Shown here one piece after another: positions 22,254-33,100 of a stretch of DNA of 64,000 nt. Each line of letters starts with the position of its first letter. Position 1 is the stretch's first letter. The position numbers were made by a program, and so were the translations under genes. Below the pieces are notes generated by a model. That model was not told the origin of the DNA. It worked only from the letters and a program-made list of their open reading frames with translations, and did not search any database. Source of the DNA: Microdochium bolleyi (Eukaryota; Ascomycota; Sordariomycetes; Xylariales; Microdochiaceae); NCBI GenBank assembly GCA_001566295.1, contig KQ964252.1, positions 310,001 through 374,000 of the forward strand, written 5' to 3'.

Positions 22254-22652
22254 ATGACGTCCATCGACACACACCCGAACCAAACCCATCAACTTCCTTT
22301 CCCCCCAGCTTCTGATACCCACAGCCCTCACCACGATATCGCCAACAAGGACGGCGCCATCTCTGCCACCGCAGGACAAGACAACAACACCCCATCGAAC
22401 AACGAGGTCGTGGCAGACCTCAGACAGCTCCGCCCGGACGGGCCCGAGACGATCGACTGCCCGCGCTGCCACCAGCGCGCGACAACACGCGTCGAGGGCC
22501 GCAGCGAGGGCAAGAAGAAGTTCATGAACGTCTTTTGGTGGCCGCTGCCCGGGCGCAAGCACTGGTGGGAGGAGACGAGGTGGTCATGTGATCAATGCGA
22601 GGCGCTGCTGGCGACGCAGAAGTGGGGCAAGAATATGAACGTGCTCGTCTGA
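22254..22652 (+). CDS. Short LITAF-like zinc-ribbon protein
   Basis: A single exon of 132 residues. The first about 70 residues are disordered (H, N, T, S and P rich). Residues about 75-125 contain a CPRC half-site in the context TIDCPRCHQRATTRV and a second half-site SCDQCEALLA. This is the split zinc-ribbon layout of fungal LITAF-domain proteins, which are endosomal or plasma-membrane associated. Between the half-sites lies only a short tryptophan-rich piece (KKKFMNVFWWPLPGRKHWWE). The hydrophobic stretch of 20 or more residues normally inserted there is missing. The ATG is the first in frame and its context (GACGAAATGA) is acceptable. The product may be a degenerate or soluble LITAF relative; another four-cysteine zinc ribbon is the main alternative. 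Confidence 0.7.
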   Translation: MTSIDTHPNQTHQLPFPPASDTHSPHHDIANKDGAISATAGQDNNTPSNNEVVADLRQLRPDGPETIDCPRCHQRATTRVEGRSEGKKKFMNVFWWPLPGRKHWWEETRWSCDQCEALLATQKWGKNMNVLV

Positions 22653-23165
22653 GAGAGGTCGTGCACAGTATTTTGCTTGTATGTGAAGATGTAGATGTTG
22701 GAATTACATTGAAGTATCTCGCGGCAGAAGAGGGTGGTGAGAAATTGTATTGCGTCGACTTCTATGCCCAGTCTTGCCATCATGCTCGGACAGCTCTGAA
22801 TTGCACACCCGACTGCGAAGCTTCCATACTCGGAGTCCAAATGTGAAGCAAGTCGTCTGTTTCAACAGCCCCCGAAGATGATGCTTGACGGCAAGACTGC
22901 AAAGGGCACAAGCAATGGTCGGCATGCCCATAGGGCTAGGGCCGATGGCCGGAGCGGGAGAGGCGGCCCCGCCCCGGGGGCTCCTGATAAGGACCCCACC
23001 CCGCTCCGGCCCCGGGACGGCGCGACTACAGTCTCACCTTCACACACCCTCACACACTTACGCCTACCCTACGGTACTTACCCAACGCGATCTGACCCCT
23101 TCTCCGGACAAGAATCATAAGATACCTAGCGCCTTTCCCACTACGCGTAGTCAGCGGCTGCCAAG
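22653..23165. other. Intergenic spacer
   Basis: The 3' region of the LITAF-like gene and the promoter of guanine deaminase, with a GC-rich block around 22940-23030. No gene was seen. Confidence 0.5.
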
Positions 23166-24569
23166 ATGCCCAGATACCTCGTCTTCCACGGGACGCTCAT
23201 CCACTCGGCGTCACTCGCGTCGCTCGAGATCATTGAGAACGGCCTGCTCGTCGTGGACACCAGCTCCGGCACAATCATCAGCCTCACCCACAACGTCGCC
23301 CCCGAGCAGGTCAACAACCACCTCACCACCGCGACTCCCAGCCTCGACCTTGAAGACTGCGAGATCAACCACCTGCCCCGCGGCCGGTTCCTCATCCCGG
23401 GCCTCATCGACACGCACAACCACGCGCCGCAGTACCCCCAGCGCGGCCTGGGCCAGGGCATGCACATCCTCGACTGGCTCTCGGAGATCACCTTCCCCAA
23501 GGAGTCGCGCTTCTCCGACCCGGCGTACGCGCAGCGCATCTACTCGGCCGCCGTCGCGCACTTCCTCCGGCAGGGCATCACGACGGCGTCGTACTACGGC
23601 TCCCTGCACGCCCCCGCCACCAGGATCCTCGCGGACGTGTGTCTCGCGCAGGGGCAGCGCGCGCTCGTGGGCAAGTGCAACATGAACCGCGAGGCGCCCG
23701 ACTACTACCGCGACGCTGACGCCGCGGCGTCGCTGCGGGACACGGAGGAGTGCATCGCGCACGTGCGGCGTATCGATCCGGAGCAGAAGCTCGTGCGGTA
23801 CGTGCTGACCCCGCGGTTCGCCATCTGCTGCGACGACGAGGTGCTGCGCGGGCTCGGCGCCATCGCGGCCCGGGAGGAGAAGAAGGGCAAGGAGGGCAGT
23901 GGCGGGAGGGGGACAGGGATGATGGTGCAGACGCACTTCAACGAGGCGGAGCAGGAGATTGCGTACACGACGCAGCTGTTCCCGCAGTTCGGCGGCAGCG
24001 AGGCCGACTTGTACGAGCACTACGGCCTGCTCGGCGAGCGCAGCATCCTCGCGCACGCCTGCCACATGACGGACCACGAGCTGCGCCGGGTCGCGGAGCT
24101 GGGCTGCGGCGTCGCGCACTGCCCCGTGAGCAACATGACGGTCGGCGGCGGGTTCATGGCGGCCCCCGTGCGGCGGTTCCTGCAGCGTGGCATCAAGGTC
24201 GGGCTCGGCACCGACAGCGGCGGCGGGTTCTCGAGCAGCATGCTGGACGCGATGCGGCAGGCCCTCGTGGCGAGCAACGCGGCCGAGGTCGCGAGTAAAG
24301 GGGCGGAGAAGGGGCTGACGATCCCGGAGGTCTTCTACCTGGCGACGATGGGCGGCGCGAGGGTGTGCTGTCTCGAGGACAAGGTCGGCTCGTTCGCGGT
24401 GGGCAAGGAGTTCGACGCGGTGCTGGTGGATGCGTGTGCTGCCGGGGGCGTCATGACGATGGTCGAGGACGAGGATAGCGTGGCGACGGTGTTTGACAAG
24501 TTCGTCATGACTGGAGATGATCGCAACATGGAGAGGGTGTATGTTCGCGGACGGTCTGTCAAGGTGTAG
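23166..24569 (+). CDS. Guanine deaminase
   Basis: A single exon of 467 residues, the usual length. It converts guanine to xanthine and ammonia in the cytosol (purine salvage and nitrogen release). It is an amidohydrolase-type metal-dependent barrel. The metal ligands are visible: H84 and H86 in PGLIDTHNHAPQY, H257 in QTHFNE, H297 in LAHACHMTD and D350 in GLGTDSGGG. Family-specific segments are MNREAPDYY and TPRFAICC (purine binding) and the late GTDSGGGFSSSMLDAMRQA. The start ATG follows CCAAG and leads directly into the short beta-sandwich strand RYLVFHGTLIHS. No intron is needed. The nearest genes give no pathway context. Loss of any ligand would have argued for a pseudoenzyme, but all are present. 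Confidence 0.95.
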   Translation: MPRYLVFHGTLIHSASLASLEIIENGLLVVDTSSGTIISLTHNVAPEQVNNHLTTATPSLDLEDCEINHLPRGRFLIPGLIDTHNHAPQYPQRGLGQGMHILDWLSEITFPKESRFSDPAYAQRIYSAAVAHFLRQGITTASYYGSLHAPATRILADVCLAQGQRALVGKCNMNREAPDYYRDADAAASLRDTEECIAHVRRIDPEQKLVRYVLTPRFAICCDDEVLRGLGAIAAREEKKGKEGSGGRGTGMMVQTHFNEAEQEIAYTTQLFPQFGGSEADLYEHYGLLGERSILAHACHMTDHELRRVAELGCGVAHCPVSNMTVGGGFMAAPVRRFLQRGIKVGLGTDSGGGFSSSMLDAMRQALVASNAAEVASKGAEKGLTIPEVFYLATMGGARVCCLEDKVGSFAVGKEFDAVLVDACAAGGVMTMVEDEDSVATVFDKFVMTGDDRNMERVYVRGRSVKV

Positions 24570-27500
24570 GCTTACTTGGGCTCTGTTTCGAGATTGGTGT
24601 CGACGGTAGTCAATACCGCTGTCCACCTCATCCACATCACGGCTGAAGACCACAACTTGTTATCAGAAGGCTCGGACCTGTTCCCCACGGCATGGCCAGT
24701 AGACCTGGTCCAGCTGTTTCATCCTTCTGCGAGTCTCTCGGCCACTTGATCACAAAGTATCGCGCCCCCGCCTGACACCGCCCGAATGAAACTGCCTGGA
24801 GTGATGCTTCTTTAGCAACCCGGCAAACAGCAATGAGCACTTTCTCAACGAAATCAGCTCAAAACCAGGTCGTCCCGGCTCGGGCTTTCAAGTTGTACTA
24901 CCAGATCCTCACTCTTACGGGGCTTGTCGCCCTGAAGGCAATCCTCAACAGGGACGCGGAAAGCCACAAACGGGAAAATTCAAGCGCACTCTCCGCGCTT
25001 GGCGAACCTCAGGCAGACGGCGAGTCTCATGCCCACGAGCAGAACTGCAAATGTCCTAGAAGTGCAAATACCCAGCTTGTCGGGCCCGTCGTACTCCTGA
25101 CCATTCAAGGTAACACGACCTTTGCTATCCGAGCCACTGCAGAACAGACTCCACCAATGGAGGGCTCACCGCAGCCAACACTCGCAACCCCTGATCTTTT
25201 GCTGGGCTTGACCTGCTGCCCTTGCCCTCCCAGTTACAACCGAATTTCAGCTTTAGCTGAGGATAGGTGGTAGTTGGTTGAAGGTCAACACGGATCTCAG
25301 CTAGAAAACACCAGTGAAATGGGGCAATCATTCCGAATCAAGAAGGAGGATAAGCAAAGCACTCCCTCGCGGTTGAGATAACACGCAGCCCGCCCCCCTG
25401 TCAACAACTTATCTTGTTCCCCAGTCTCGGCCAGCCAGTCACATTTCACGGCAGCCTGCTTGCACCAGCCACCACACGGGATAGATAAACGATGCCGCCT
25501 CCCAATGTGTGGGTGCAGGCCCCCACCTCCCTGTTCGGGCAGTGGCATTCTCAAGCGACGACCTCTGTCGGAGCCGAGGCTTGGAGAAGGGAAAAAGGGG
25601 GATAGCTCTCTGCTTGTCTGCACGCTAAGCTTTCAGAGACTTTCGGCTGTGGACGGGTCGCGAGAAACAAGCAAGCAACAAGCTCTTCTAAAACGGACGG
25701 TCCGCCTCTAAAGTCTGGGTACAGTCAGATGAAACTCCGCTGGCTGCCACTGGAATCACTGATAAACTTGGCCAGCAGGCGAGGCTGTGACATGGTGGAA
25801 GAATCCGCACGCTCAACATCGTGTGTGCAACAGCCGCCCCCTTCACCCCTTCATGTGTCTGACACCCAATCCGAGATGCTCATATGCATGGAAGCCTTCT
25901 AGGCTGGTCTCGGCTCCCTGATTAGTGCCCGCGTCCCACGGACGTCAGCTTTGTGATGCAGGGCGCCTCATTGGCCTCGCAGGGTGATATCAGGCACACC
26001 TATTCAAGATGCACACACGCGAAAGGGGGGGCTATGATGGCCATTGATTCGGACTGGTCGGTCTGCCATTCGGATGTTTGCGTCCATGAATCCAGTAGTA
26101 TCTGAGCAGGAACAAACCTCCAATGCCCCTTTTAGGGTTCTGCTTGTAACTGTACCTGGGCAGTTATCAGTAAACAAAAATGCAGCCGCTGATGCTTCCC
26201 AGAGCCTTGACAGAAGAAGTGAATTGGGCAGGTGCCAAGCAGGAAGCATTTTGCGAGCTTGGTGATTGCGTCCTCGTGAGCATGTGTCTCGAGGTTCCTG
26301 ATCGCAAGCAGTGCCAATCACAGTGAAAGAAGCACCAATTGTGTAAGAGGAGGGCTTGATGGCATCAGACAGTACCGTCGCAACGACCGCGACCCACGCA
26401 TAAATCCAGCCTCGAATGTGGCAGGGGTTGTGCTGGTTCAGCAGAGCCACTCTGGCTCGTCCCAAGCAGACTCGAGGGGCGCTTGGAGGAAGGGCCATTT
26501 TCCTTCTTGAGGTCATGTCTAGAACGTGCAGATCTAGACCGAAGCTAAACGGGGCCACGCGAGAAGGACTCTGAGCTTCGTTTGAAGGTCGACGGGCGAG
26601 GCGCTCGGGAGCGTTGACGCCCGTAGAGTAGGCGCAGGGTCAGCAAGCCACAAAGCAACGTTCCGCGCCCAGACTTGCTTATTCGTTCGCGATAACAGGA
26701 GACCTAGGTCCGGCTAGGAGCATAGGATTCCCTTGGCGTCTTAGTCCATCGGTTCAAGCAGGTACGCAATCTTGGTGATTGTGGAAAGGAAGTTGCACAT
26801 GGCTGCCCTGTGATCCTATGATGGATGCACAAGGCACAAACGAGCCAGCGGTCAGTGAATCAGTCGCGATCCTTTTCCCTCAAGCTTCTCACACTGGAGG
26901 CCGATACCCAGTATTTATCCAAGGCCAATGCAATTTGGCTGTGTCCAACCAAGTGCGCATACGCTCGGTGCTTGCGGTAGTCTTTCGGCCCTTCCCCCAC
27001 GAAGATAAGCATTGCTCCAAGACGTGTACAAGGGTGCAGCTATGCCTTATCCCAGGTCCGTAGTCCACGCGTGCAACACTTCGAGACCCTCCGTTAACCA
27101 CGATTGATGATTGTCTCGATCTCCATTGGAGGGTTCTCATGGTGCTTGCGCGTTGCTGTGTCCAATTCTAGACGTTCGCCGAAGCGGCAGCCAATTGCAG
27201 TCCGAATAGGGATGTGCACAAAAGTCCTTGGCCGTCCGCAGACCACTCAAGGCTGCTCAGGCCGGTGATGATACCGTTCAGGATGTAGCCAAGACTCGCA
27301 CAGGCTGGGCCAGAACAAGGCGTGCTAATGGGGGACGCCGGTCTGACCAGGGCACGACCTTGCCGTGCAACCCTACATCGAAGACTGTTGGCGTGAGCTG
27401 CAGAGTCCTTCGCCTTCCATTCTGGATCTAAGGCGACACGCCCAGACGCAAGAATAGCGAGCCGTTGCACATGAGGAGACCAGCTCTATCGCATCTTCTT

Positions 27501-28445
27501 CAAAGACTCGGGAGGATTGGGCGGATGCAGCAGCATGTCTTGAATGCACAGCAGCCAAAATCGTCGGCCGCCGTCGTGAAAGCGGCGATGGTTCCCGCTG
27601 TTGGGAAAGCGAGCCGCCTTGGGCCACAAGACAAGCGCCCGCGGGCTGTTGGTTGGTCCGGGGAGCCAGACATCGGCCACAAAATGGACGGCTGCGTGGG
27701 CGCAGAGAAGCACTCGAAGAAGTCTTGGAACGAAGGGCTCCAACTCTTATCTGCCGCCAAGCATGCAGTCTGCGGGGACCCATGCTCCTTGGCCATATGG
27801 ATGGTGTGTCGTACTTGATCCCATGGCCATCATCCGGTGAGCACAATCTCGGACAGCGGCAGCGGCGGCGACGATCCTGCACCGAGTCCTTCTAGAGTGC
27901 CTAGCCATGGTGAAGAGCAACCAAGTGTCGTGGTGTTGCGCCTGAACCGCGATCGACGTTTCAGCACAGATGTGCAGCGCCGATCCGTTCTTTCTCCAGG
28001 ATCTTCGACGCGCCCATGTTGGTCCTCAGCTTCGCTCTGCTCCGATTCCGAAGTGCCTGTGCTATCGACGCCGCCTCCCATGTCGGGCGACCGTGGTCGG
28101 TATCAGCACGGAAGGTGGCAACCCCTCTAGGATGTCGATAACAATACAGAGGGTGACCCCGGCGTCTTGGCTTCTCGGACGCCGTCGAGAGGCTCATGTG
28201 CGACGCTCGAATCCGACAGCCTGGCAGCCAGGCGCGACAAGCCGTTACAGCCTGCTCTCTTGCCAACATCAGCTTGCCACGCCCCCTTCCTCCAGGGTAT
28301 TTGCGTGAGGCGGCCGCTTGCAGACCCTCGTGTTGTTATAAGTCTCCCTGCCCGCCCGACCCTCAGGAAGAAGGCCGCTTTCTTCACTTTGTCCCCAAGT
28401 AGCTTGCCCCCGAGTCGCATTCAGCGATTCAACCAGCTTTCCAAG
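24570..28445. other. Intergenic region (3.9 kb), no gene seen
   Basis: Between guanine deaminase and the permease. Several frames of 100-190 codons exist on both strands (for example 26004-26558 and 27373-27882, both minus), but none shows a family motif or protein-like composition. The stretch from about 28300 to 28445 is pyrimidine-rich and is the likely 5' leader of the permease. Confidence 0.5.
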
Positions 28446-30166
28446 ATGAGTGGCAGAGACGAGTTCACCTCTACTCCCTCCCCCGTTGAGGGGCCGTACA
28501 CCAACAGCTCCGAGAAGCGCGACAACTTCGTCGGCCAGGTCGTCGTCGGTGACCATGGCAGTGACTCGGAGCTCCGCCGCATGCTCAGCACGCGCCATGT
28601 CACCATGATCGCCCTCGGCTCGTCCATCGGAATGGGTCTTTGGATCGGTTCCGGTTCCTCTCTTGCCAAGGCTGGTCCTGCCAGCTTGTTCCTTGGTTAT
28701 GTCCTCGCCGGTACCATGATCTGGTGTGTCGCTCACTCCATTGGTGAGATGGCCGTCATGTATCCTCTGCCATCCGCTTTCGTCCAGTGGTCCGGTAAGC
28801 CTAGCCTGCTCCAGGGGTCGCATGTCCTCGACGACAAAAGCTAACATCGCGACCTCCTCCAGGCAAATTCGTCGATCCCGCGGCCAGTTTCGCTCTCGGC
28901 TGGTCGTACTGGTTCTCCTTCGTCATCACCATCGCCAACGAGCTCCAGGCTGCCAACTCTCTCATCTCGTGGTGGACCGACGTCGTCCCGATTGCTGCGT
29001 GGATCACAATCTGGTGGGCTGTCATTGTCCTCGTAAACGTGGGCGCTGTCAAGATTTTCGGAGAGATCGAGGTCATCTGCTCCTCCATCAAGTTTGGCTG
29101 GATCTTTGTCATCATCATCTCCATGAGTGTCATCTCTGCAGGCCATGGCAACAAGGAGGCGGTCGGCTTCAAGTACTGGAACGAGATTCCTTTCAAGAAC
29201 GGCTTCAAGGGCTTCCTCAACGTCATGCCCACCACAATCTTCGCCATGTCTGGTTCCGAAAACTGTGGTCTCGTCGCGGCCGAGACAAAGAACCCCAAGA
29301 AGTCGGTACCCCGGGCTGTCGGATCCATCTGGCTTCGCTTGTCGCTCTTCTACCTCCTCGGCTCGTTGATGGTCACCATCAACCTCGACCCCAATGATGA
29401 CCGGCTTTTCGCAAGCGGTGGTCCGAAGACGGTCGCTTCTCCGTACGTCATTGCCTTCTCCGATGCTGGCGCCACTCCCCTTGCGCACATGCACAACGCT
29501 GTCGTCCTGCTCTCGGTCATTTCGACTGGCACAATCTCTGCGTATGCTGGTGCGCGTACCACCATGGGTCTGGCTCAGCTCGGCATGGCACCCAGAATTC
29601 TCACTCGTGCCGACAAGACGGGGCGTCCTTGGTTCGCTCTCCTCCCCACGTTCATCGTCGGCGGCGCTCTCGCCTACCTCAACGTCAGCAAGTCTGGAGC
29701 GGAAGTTTTCGGCTGGTTTTCCAACCTTACCTCTCTATTCACTCTGTTCGGCTGGGGCATGATCTGCCTTTCCCACATCCGTTTCCGCAAGGCCTGGGCT
29801 CTCCAGGGCCACACCGCGGCGGAGCTGCCGTGGAAATCGTGGATCTACCCGTACGGCGCCTGGTACGGGCTGACGCTGTGTATCCTCCTGATCATCGTCC
29901 AATTCTACCTGGCTGTCTGGCCTCTCGACAGCGACCCCTCTCCGACCGGCACCGTGGAGGACTTCTTCGCCAACTACGTCTCCGTCGTCATCTGCATCGT
30001 GCTCTGGCTTGGTGCCCGTGCATACTACCGTGGAGCCTGGTGGGTCAAGCTGGACACCATCAACCTTGATGACGGTCGCCGTTTCTACGAAGAAGATCCC
30101 GAGAAGGCTCCTGTCAAGGGCGCCTGGGGCCACACCAAGAAGGCTATGGGGTACGTCTTCAACTAG
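28446..30166 (+). CDS. YAT-family amino-acid permease
   Basis: Exons 28446-28794 and 28863-30166, with a 68-base intron (GTAAGC...CCAG) splitting a glycine codon, give 550 residues. About 12 transmembrane helices follow a cytosolic N-terminus. Helix 1 carries LSTRHVTMIALGSSIGMGLW, with the glycine-rich unwound segment of the APC superfamily. Next come SIGEMAVMYPLPSAF and then FVDPAASFALGW, which spans the splice junction and is typical of fungal YAT permeases. Later landmarks are GSENCGLVAAETKNPKKSVPRA, YAGARTTMGLAQLGMAPR and the C-terminal GAWWVKLD. It acts as a proton-coupled amino-acid importer in the plasma membrane. Which amino acid is carried cannot be decided; related fungal proteins range from general to narrow specificity. 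No operon or cluster context. Confidence 0.93.
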
Positions 30167-33100
30167 ATGAAGGTGTTTGCCCCATTTTGGATCAATGCCC
30201 GGGAATATTATCTGCTTGCAGCGATCTACCATCGCGTCGAGAGATGATCAAGGAAGCGATGCGGTTGTTTTCACGAGTCTGGAAGGGTGCTTGCTCTGAA
30301 ATCTGTGGCACCCCGTCGATGTAGCTTAAATCAAACTGGATCGGTAGAATTGCTGTCTCTCGAATCCTGTGTTAATTCCGATCGTCTTCAGTCAATCGTA
30401 TTTTGTCGCATGACAGGTTTCTTCTTGCGCCGCGTCCGATCGATAGCTGTAGAAGACCGTATCGTCCGTCCAGGAGTCAAGTTAACCCAGGGCTTGGTGT
30501 AGTATCTACGTGAGATGCCATTGCTCTCCGTACGAGCTGGATTTGGTTGTGCTTTGGTATGGCAAGACGTTGAACAATGTGCTCCAGCACCTTCGAAAAG
30601 GCATCTTCCGAGAAAAAATATTCCGTGTCCAAGACATGGTGAGCTGGTATGACGGTATGGATGTGAGAGAGGAGAGTCGAGGAGGCCGTGGTGCCAAAGA
30701 TTACTGTAGTGGTCGATATTCCTCTCCATATTCTGGTCCCAAGGGAGATGGGACAAACTGGCTGCATCGACGAGCCCGGGGACCGGTGCCGAAGCCCAGC
30801 AGAAGACCATGACCTGGCGTGGTCTTCACGCTGGCTGAATTGTGAAGTCCGGATCCGTTTTAGTTCACATTGATGTTCTGAATTTTGCGTGACTGGAGAA
30901 GATGATCAGGACTTGACTTCGTGCGAGCAGCTGCTGGTTGCATTGTTCCGAGCAGCCAAGGGCTGCGGCTGCTGTATGCTTTCCTAAAATTCTGATGCAT
31001 CGTGCTTCGCTCAACTCAGCACCGATTTTGTAGAGAAGCGATTTTGACAGTACCAGGTCGGTGTTCATCTTCAAAGTCCGCTGAGGTTGGCAAATTGGCA
31101 GTGTGGCATGATGAAGTAGATTTGTTTCGAAATTGTGCACATCAGGAAGCGTGACCTTTGGCAATGTATTCCCGGTCAGACAATCCGAACTCCGACAGAA
31201 GGCGAGTTCTCAAAGCCGTCAAACGTCACGACCGGTGTCGGCCTGAAAGAAGCTGACGATTACGACATGAGCTTGTCATCCCAAGGGCGTGGCTGGAGAC
31301 CAGCTGACAAAACCCTTCTGTGCAGTCAGCCGAGAACAGTCGACCGCAGCAGCATACCTTCCGCTTTGGGAAGGTTGGAAAGGACAATCACCTGGTTGAG
31401 TGGTTATCACTTGCACTTGCTCTCCTTTTCAATATTTCGTGTTTCCTACCTTTGCTCCTCTATCATGTTTCTTACGTCAACATGTCCAAGTCTACGCATT
31501 ATCATAACATAACACAAACGCCAGAGTCTGGTAAGGGAGAATGAGGATGCAGCATGGGCGGGACAAAACAGGTTTTCGCATCGTCGGGGTGGACTGAGCT
31601 GAAAGTGAAGCCAAGCCATGCTCGCTCCCTCTCCTCCCGAGACCCGTTGGACACTCGCTTTATCCTTGGGAGCTCGGAGAGCGCAGTCCGAAAGAGGAGG
31701 CTCGTAGTGAAGATCACGGTACTGGCGGTAGCGACCAACAGCCCCCAACAGCGAGGTACTTTCCTTGCACATCGGCAATCGTTGGAATAAGGTCAAGCGA
31801 GGCAGCCGCCATCAGCATCATCGCAACCTGCAGCGTCACTCCGGTCCCCCTTTTCCATCGCCGCCTCCCGTCGTACTCCTCCCACCCGACTTGCATGGAT
31901 GACCATCACGCAGACTTTGTGTGTTGCCCGCATCGACTTGGCCGCTGCCTGTTCAGGGCCCCTGATCATCGTGAGTTGCACTTCCACTTGCGTGCCCCCA
32001 TTCTCTGCTGCAGCAGCGCAACCCATTCAGTCATCCATGCATCCTCCCTCCATCCAACTTTCTTTCCCCGCGCGCCACAAAATCCTGCAGGCACTCAAAG
32101 CAGTCACGTCGCCGCCCTTGCGATGCCACACATCGGCCACGTTCGCCTACTGCACAGTTGCTCGCTCACTCACCGACCTGCCTTGTAAACCACATGGCAC
32201 TTGAGAAACAAAACCATAGAGCGGCAAAACCCGGTAATCTGAGCCACCCCAGCCCACCCCAGCCCAGCCTGCTCCAGGCGGCATGTTACCCTCTTCCTCT
32301 CCCATGCCATACCAGCGGTCCCCTAATTTGCAAGCCGTAACACAAGAACCCCGCGGACCAAACCTTGGTACGAAGGCCCCCGAGGTGAGAGGGGCTTCTG
32401 TCTGTTTGTCTGCCTGCATGTCTGTCGTCGTGCAAGAAAGCCTCCGGCGGCATCTAGGCCGTGGCGAAGAAAATATCAGAGGATCCGGGTCCGGAAACAA
32501 CAGCAGGATCGCACCTAGAGAACACACTTTGCAGAACGGACCGCTGCTTGTCTGCCCCTGTTTGCACGTGCGCGCGGTGTGCTCGAGATACCAGGGACTA
32601 TGAACAGCATCAGAGCCCACGGACACATTCCAAGAAAGCACAGCGAAGAATTTTGGCAGGTTCCCACGGCGGCAAGCTTGGGTGGTTGTGTGTCCCACTC
32701 ACTATCCACGACATCATCAGACCTGGATCAGGCCTTTTCCAAAGGCACAACAACGTACGTCCCATAAGATCTTGACCCCCATATGGCCTTACTCCCCCTA
32801 TCTCTTCGCCATCTCCTTGTTCCGCGCCCGGTGTCCGTGCCGCGCCTCTTATCCATGCTCCATCTCTATAACACCACCAAGTCTGCCCCCAGTCCGTGAT
32901 CCTCTTCTTGGGGGCATCTTACCGCAACCCTGGGCAACTGGCCCGGCATGGCGCCACCCTGACAAGGCACCCAGCAACACACCCGCCGCCAAATGCCGAG
33001 CGCGCCCGCGCCGGTCGCGCAGCTAATGCACAACAGCACTGGACTGGAAGGGGGGACGGACCCGGGCAAGACCCCAGCAAGCGGGCGGGGACCACGTGCG

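Noticed and set aside
23211..24653. A 480-codon open frame on the minus strand across guanine deaminase
   Set aside because: It is the antisense shadow of a GC-rich exon with clear deaminase motifs; its composition is V/R/H/A-rich with no family motif.
24833..25273. A 146-codon plus-strand frame after guanine deaminase
   Set aside because: No motif, and the middle part is low-quality sequence rich in C and P; probably chance.
22900..30200. A nitrogen-scavenging gene cluster (guanine deaminase plus permease)
   Set aside because: The two genes are 3.9 kb apart, share no visible regulatory element, and the permease type transports amino acids rather than purines.
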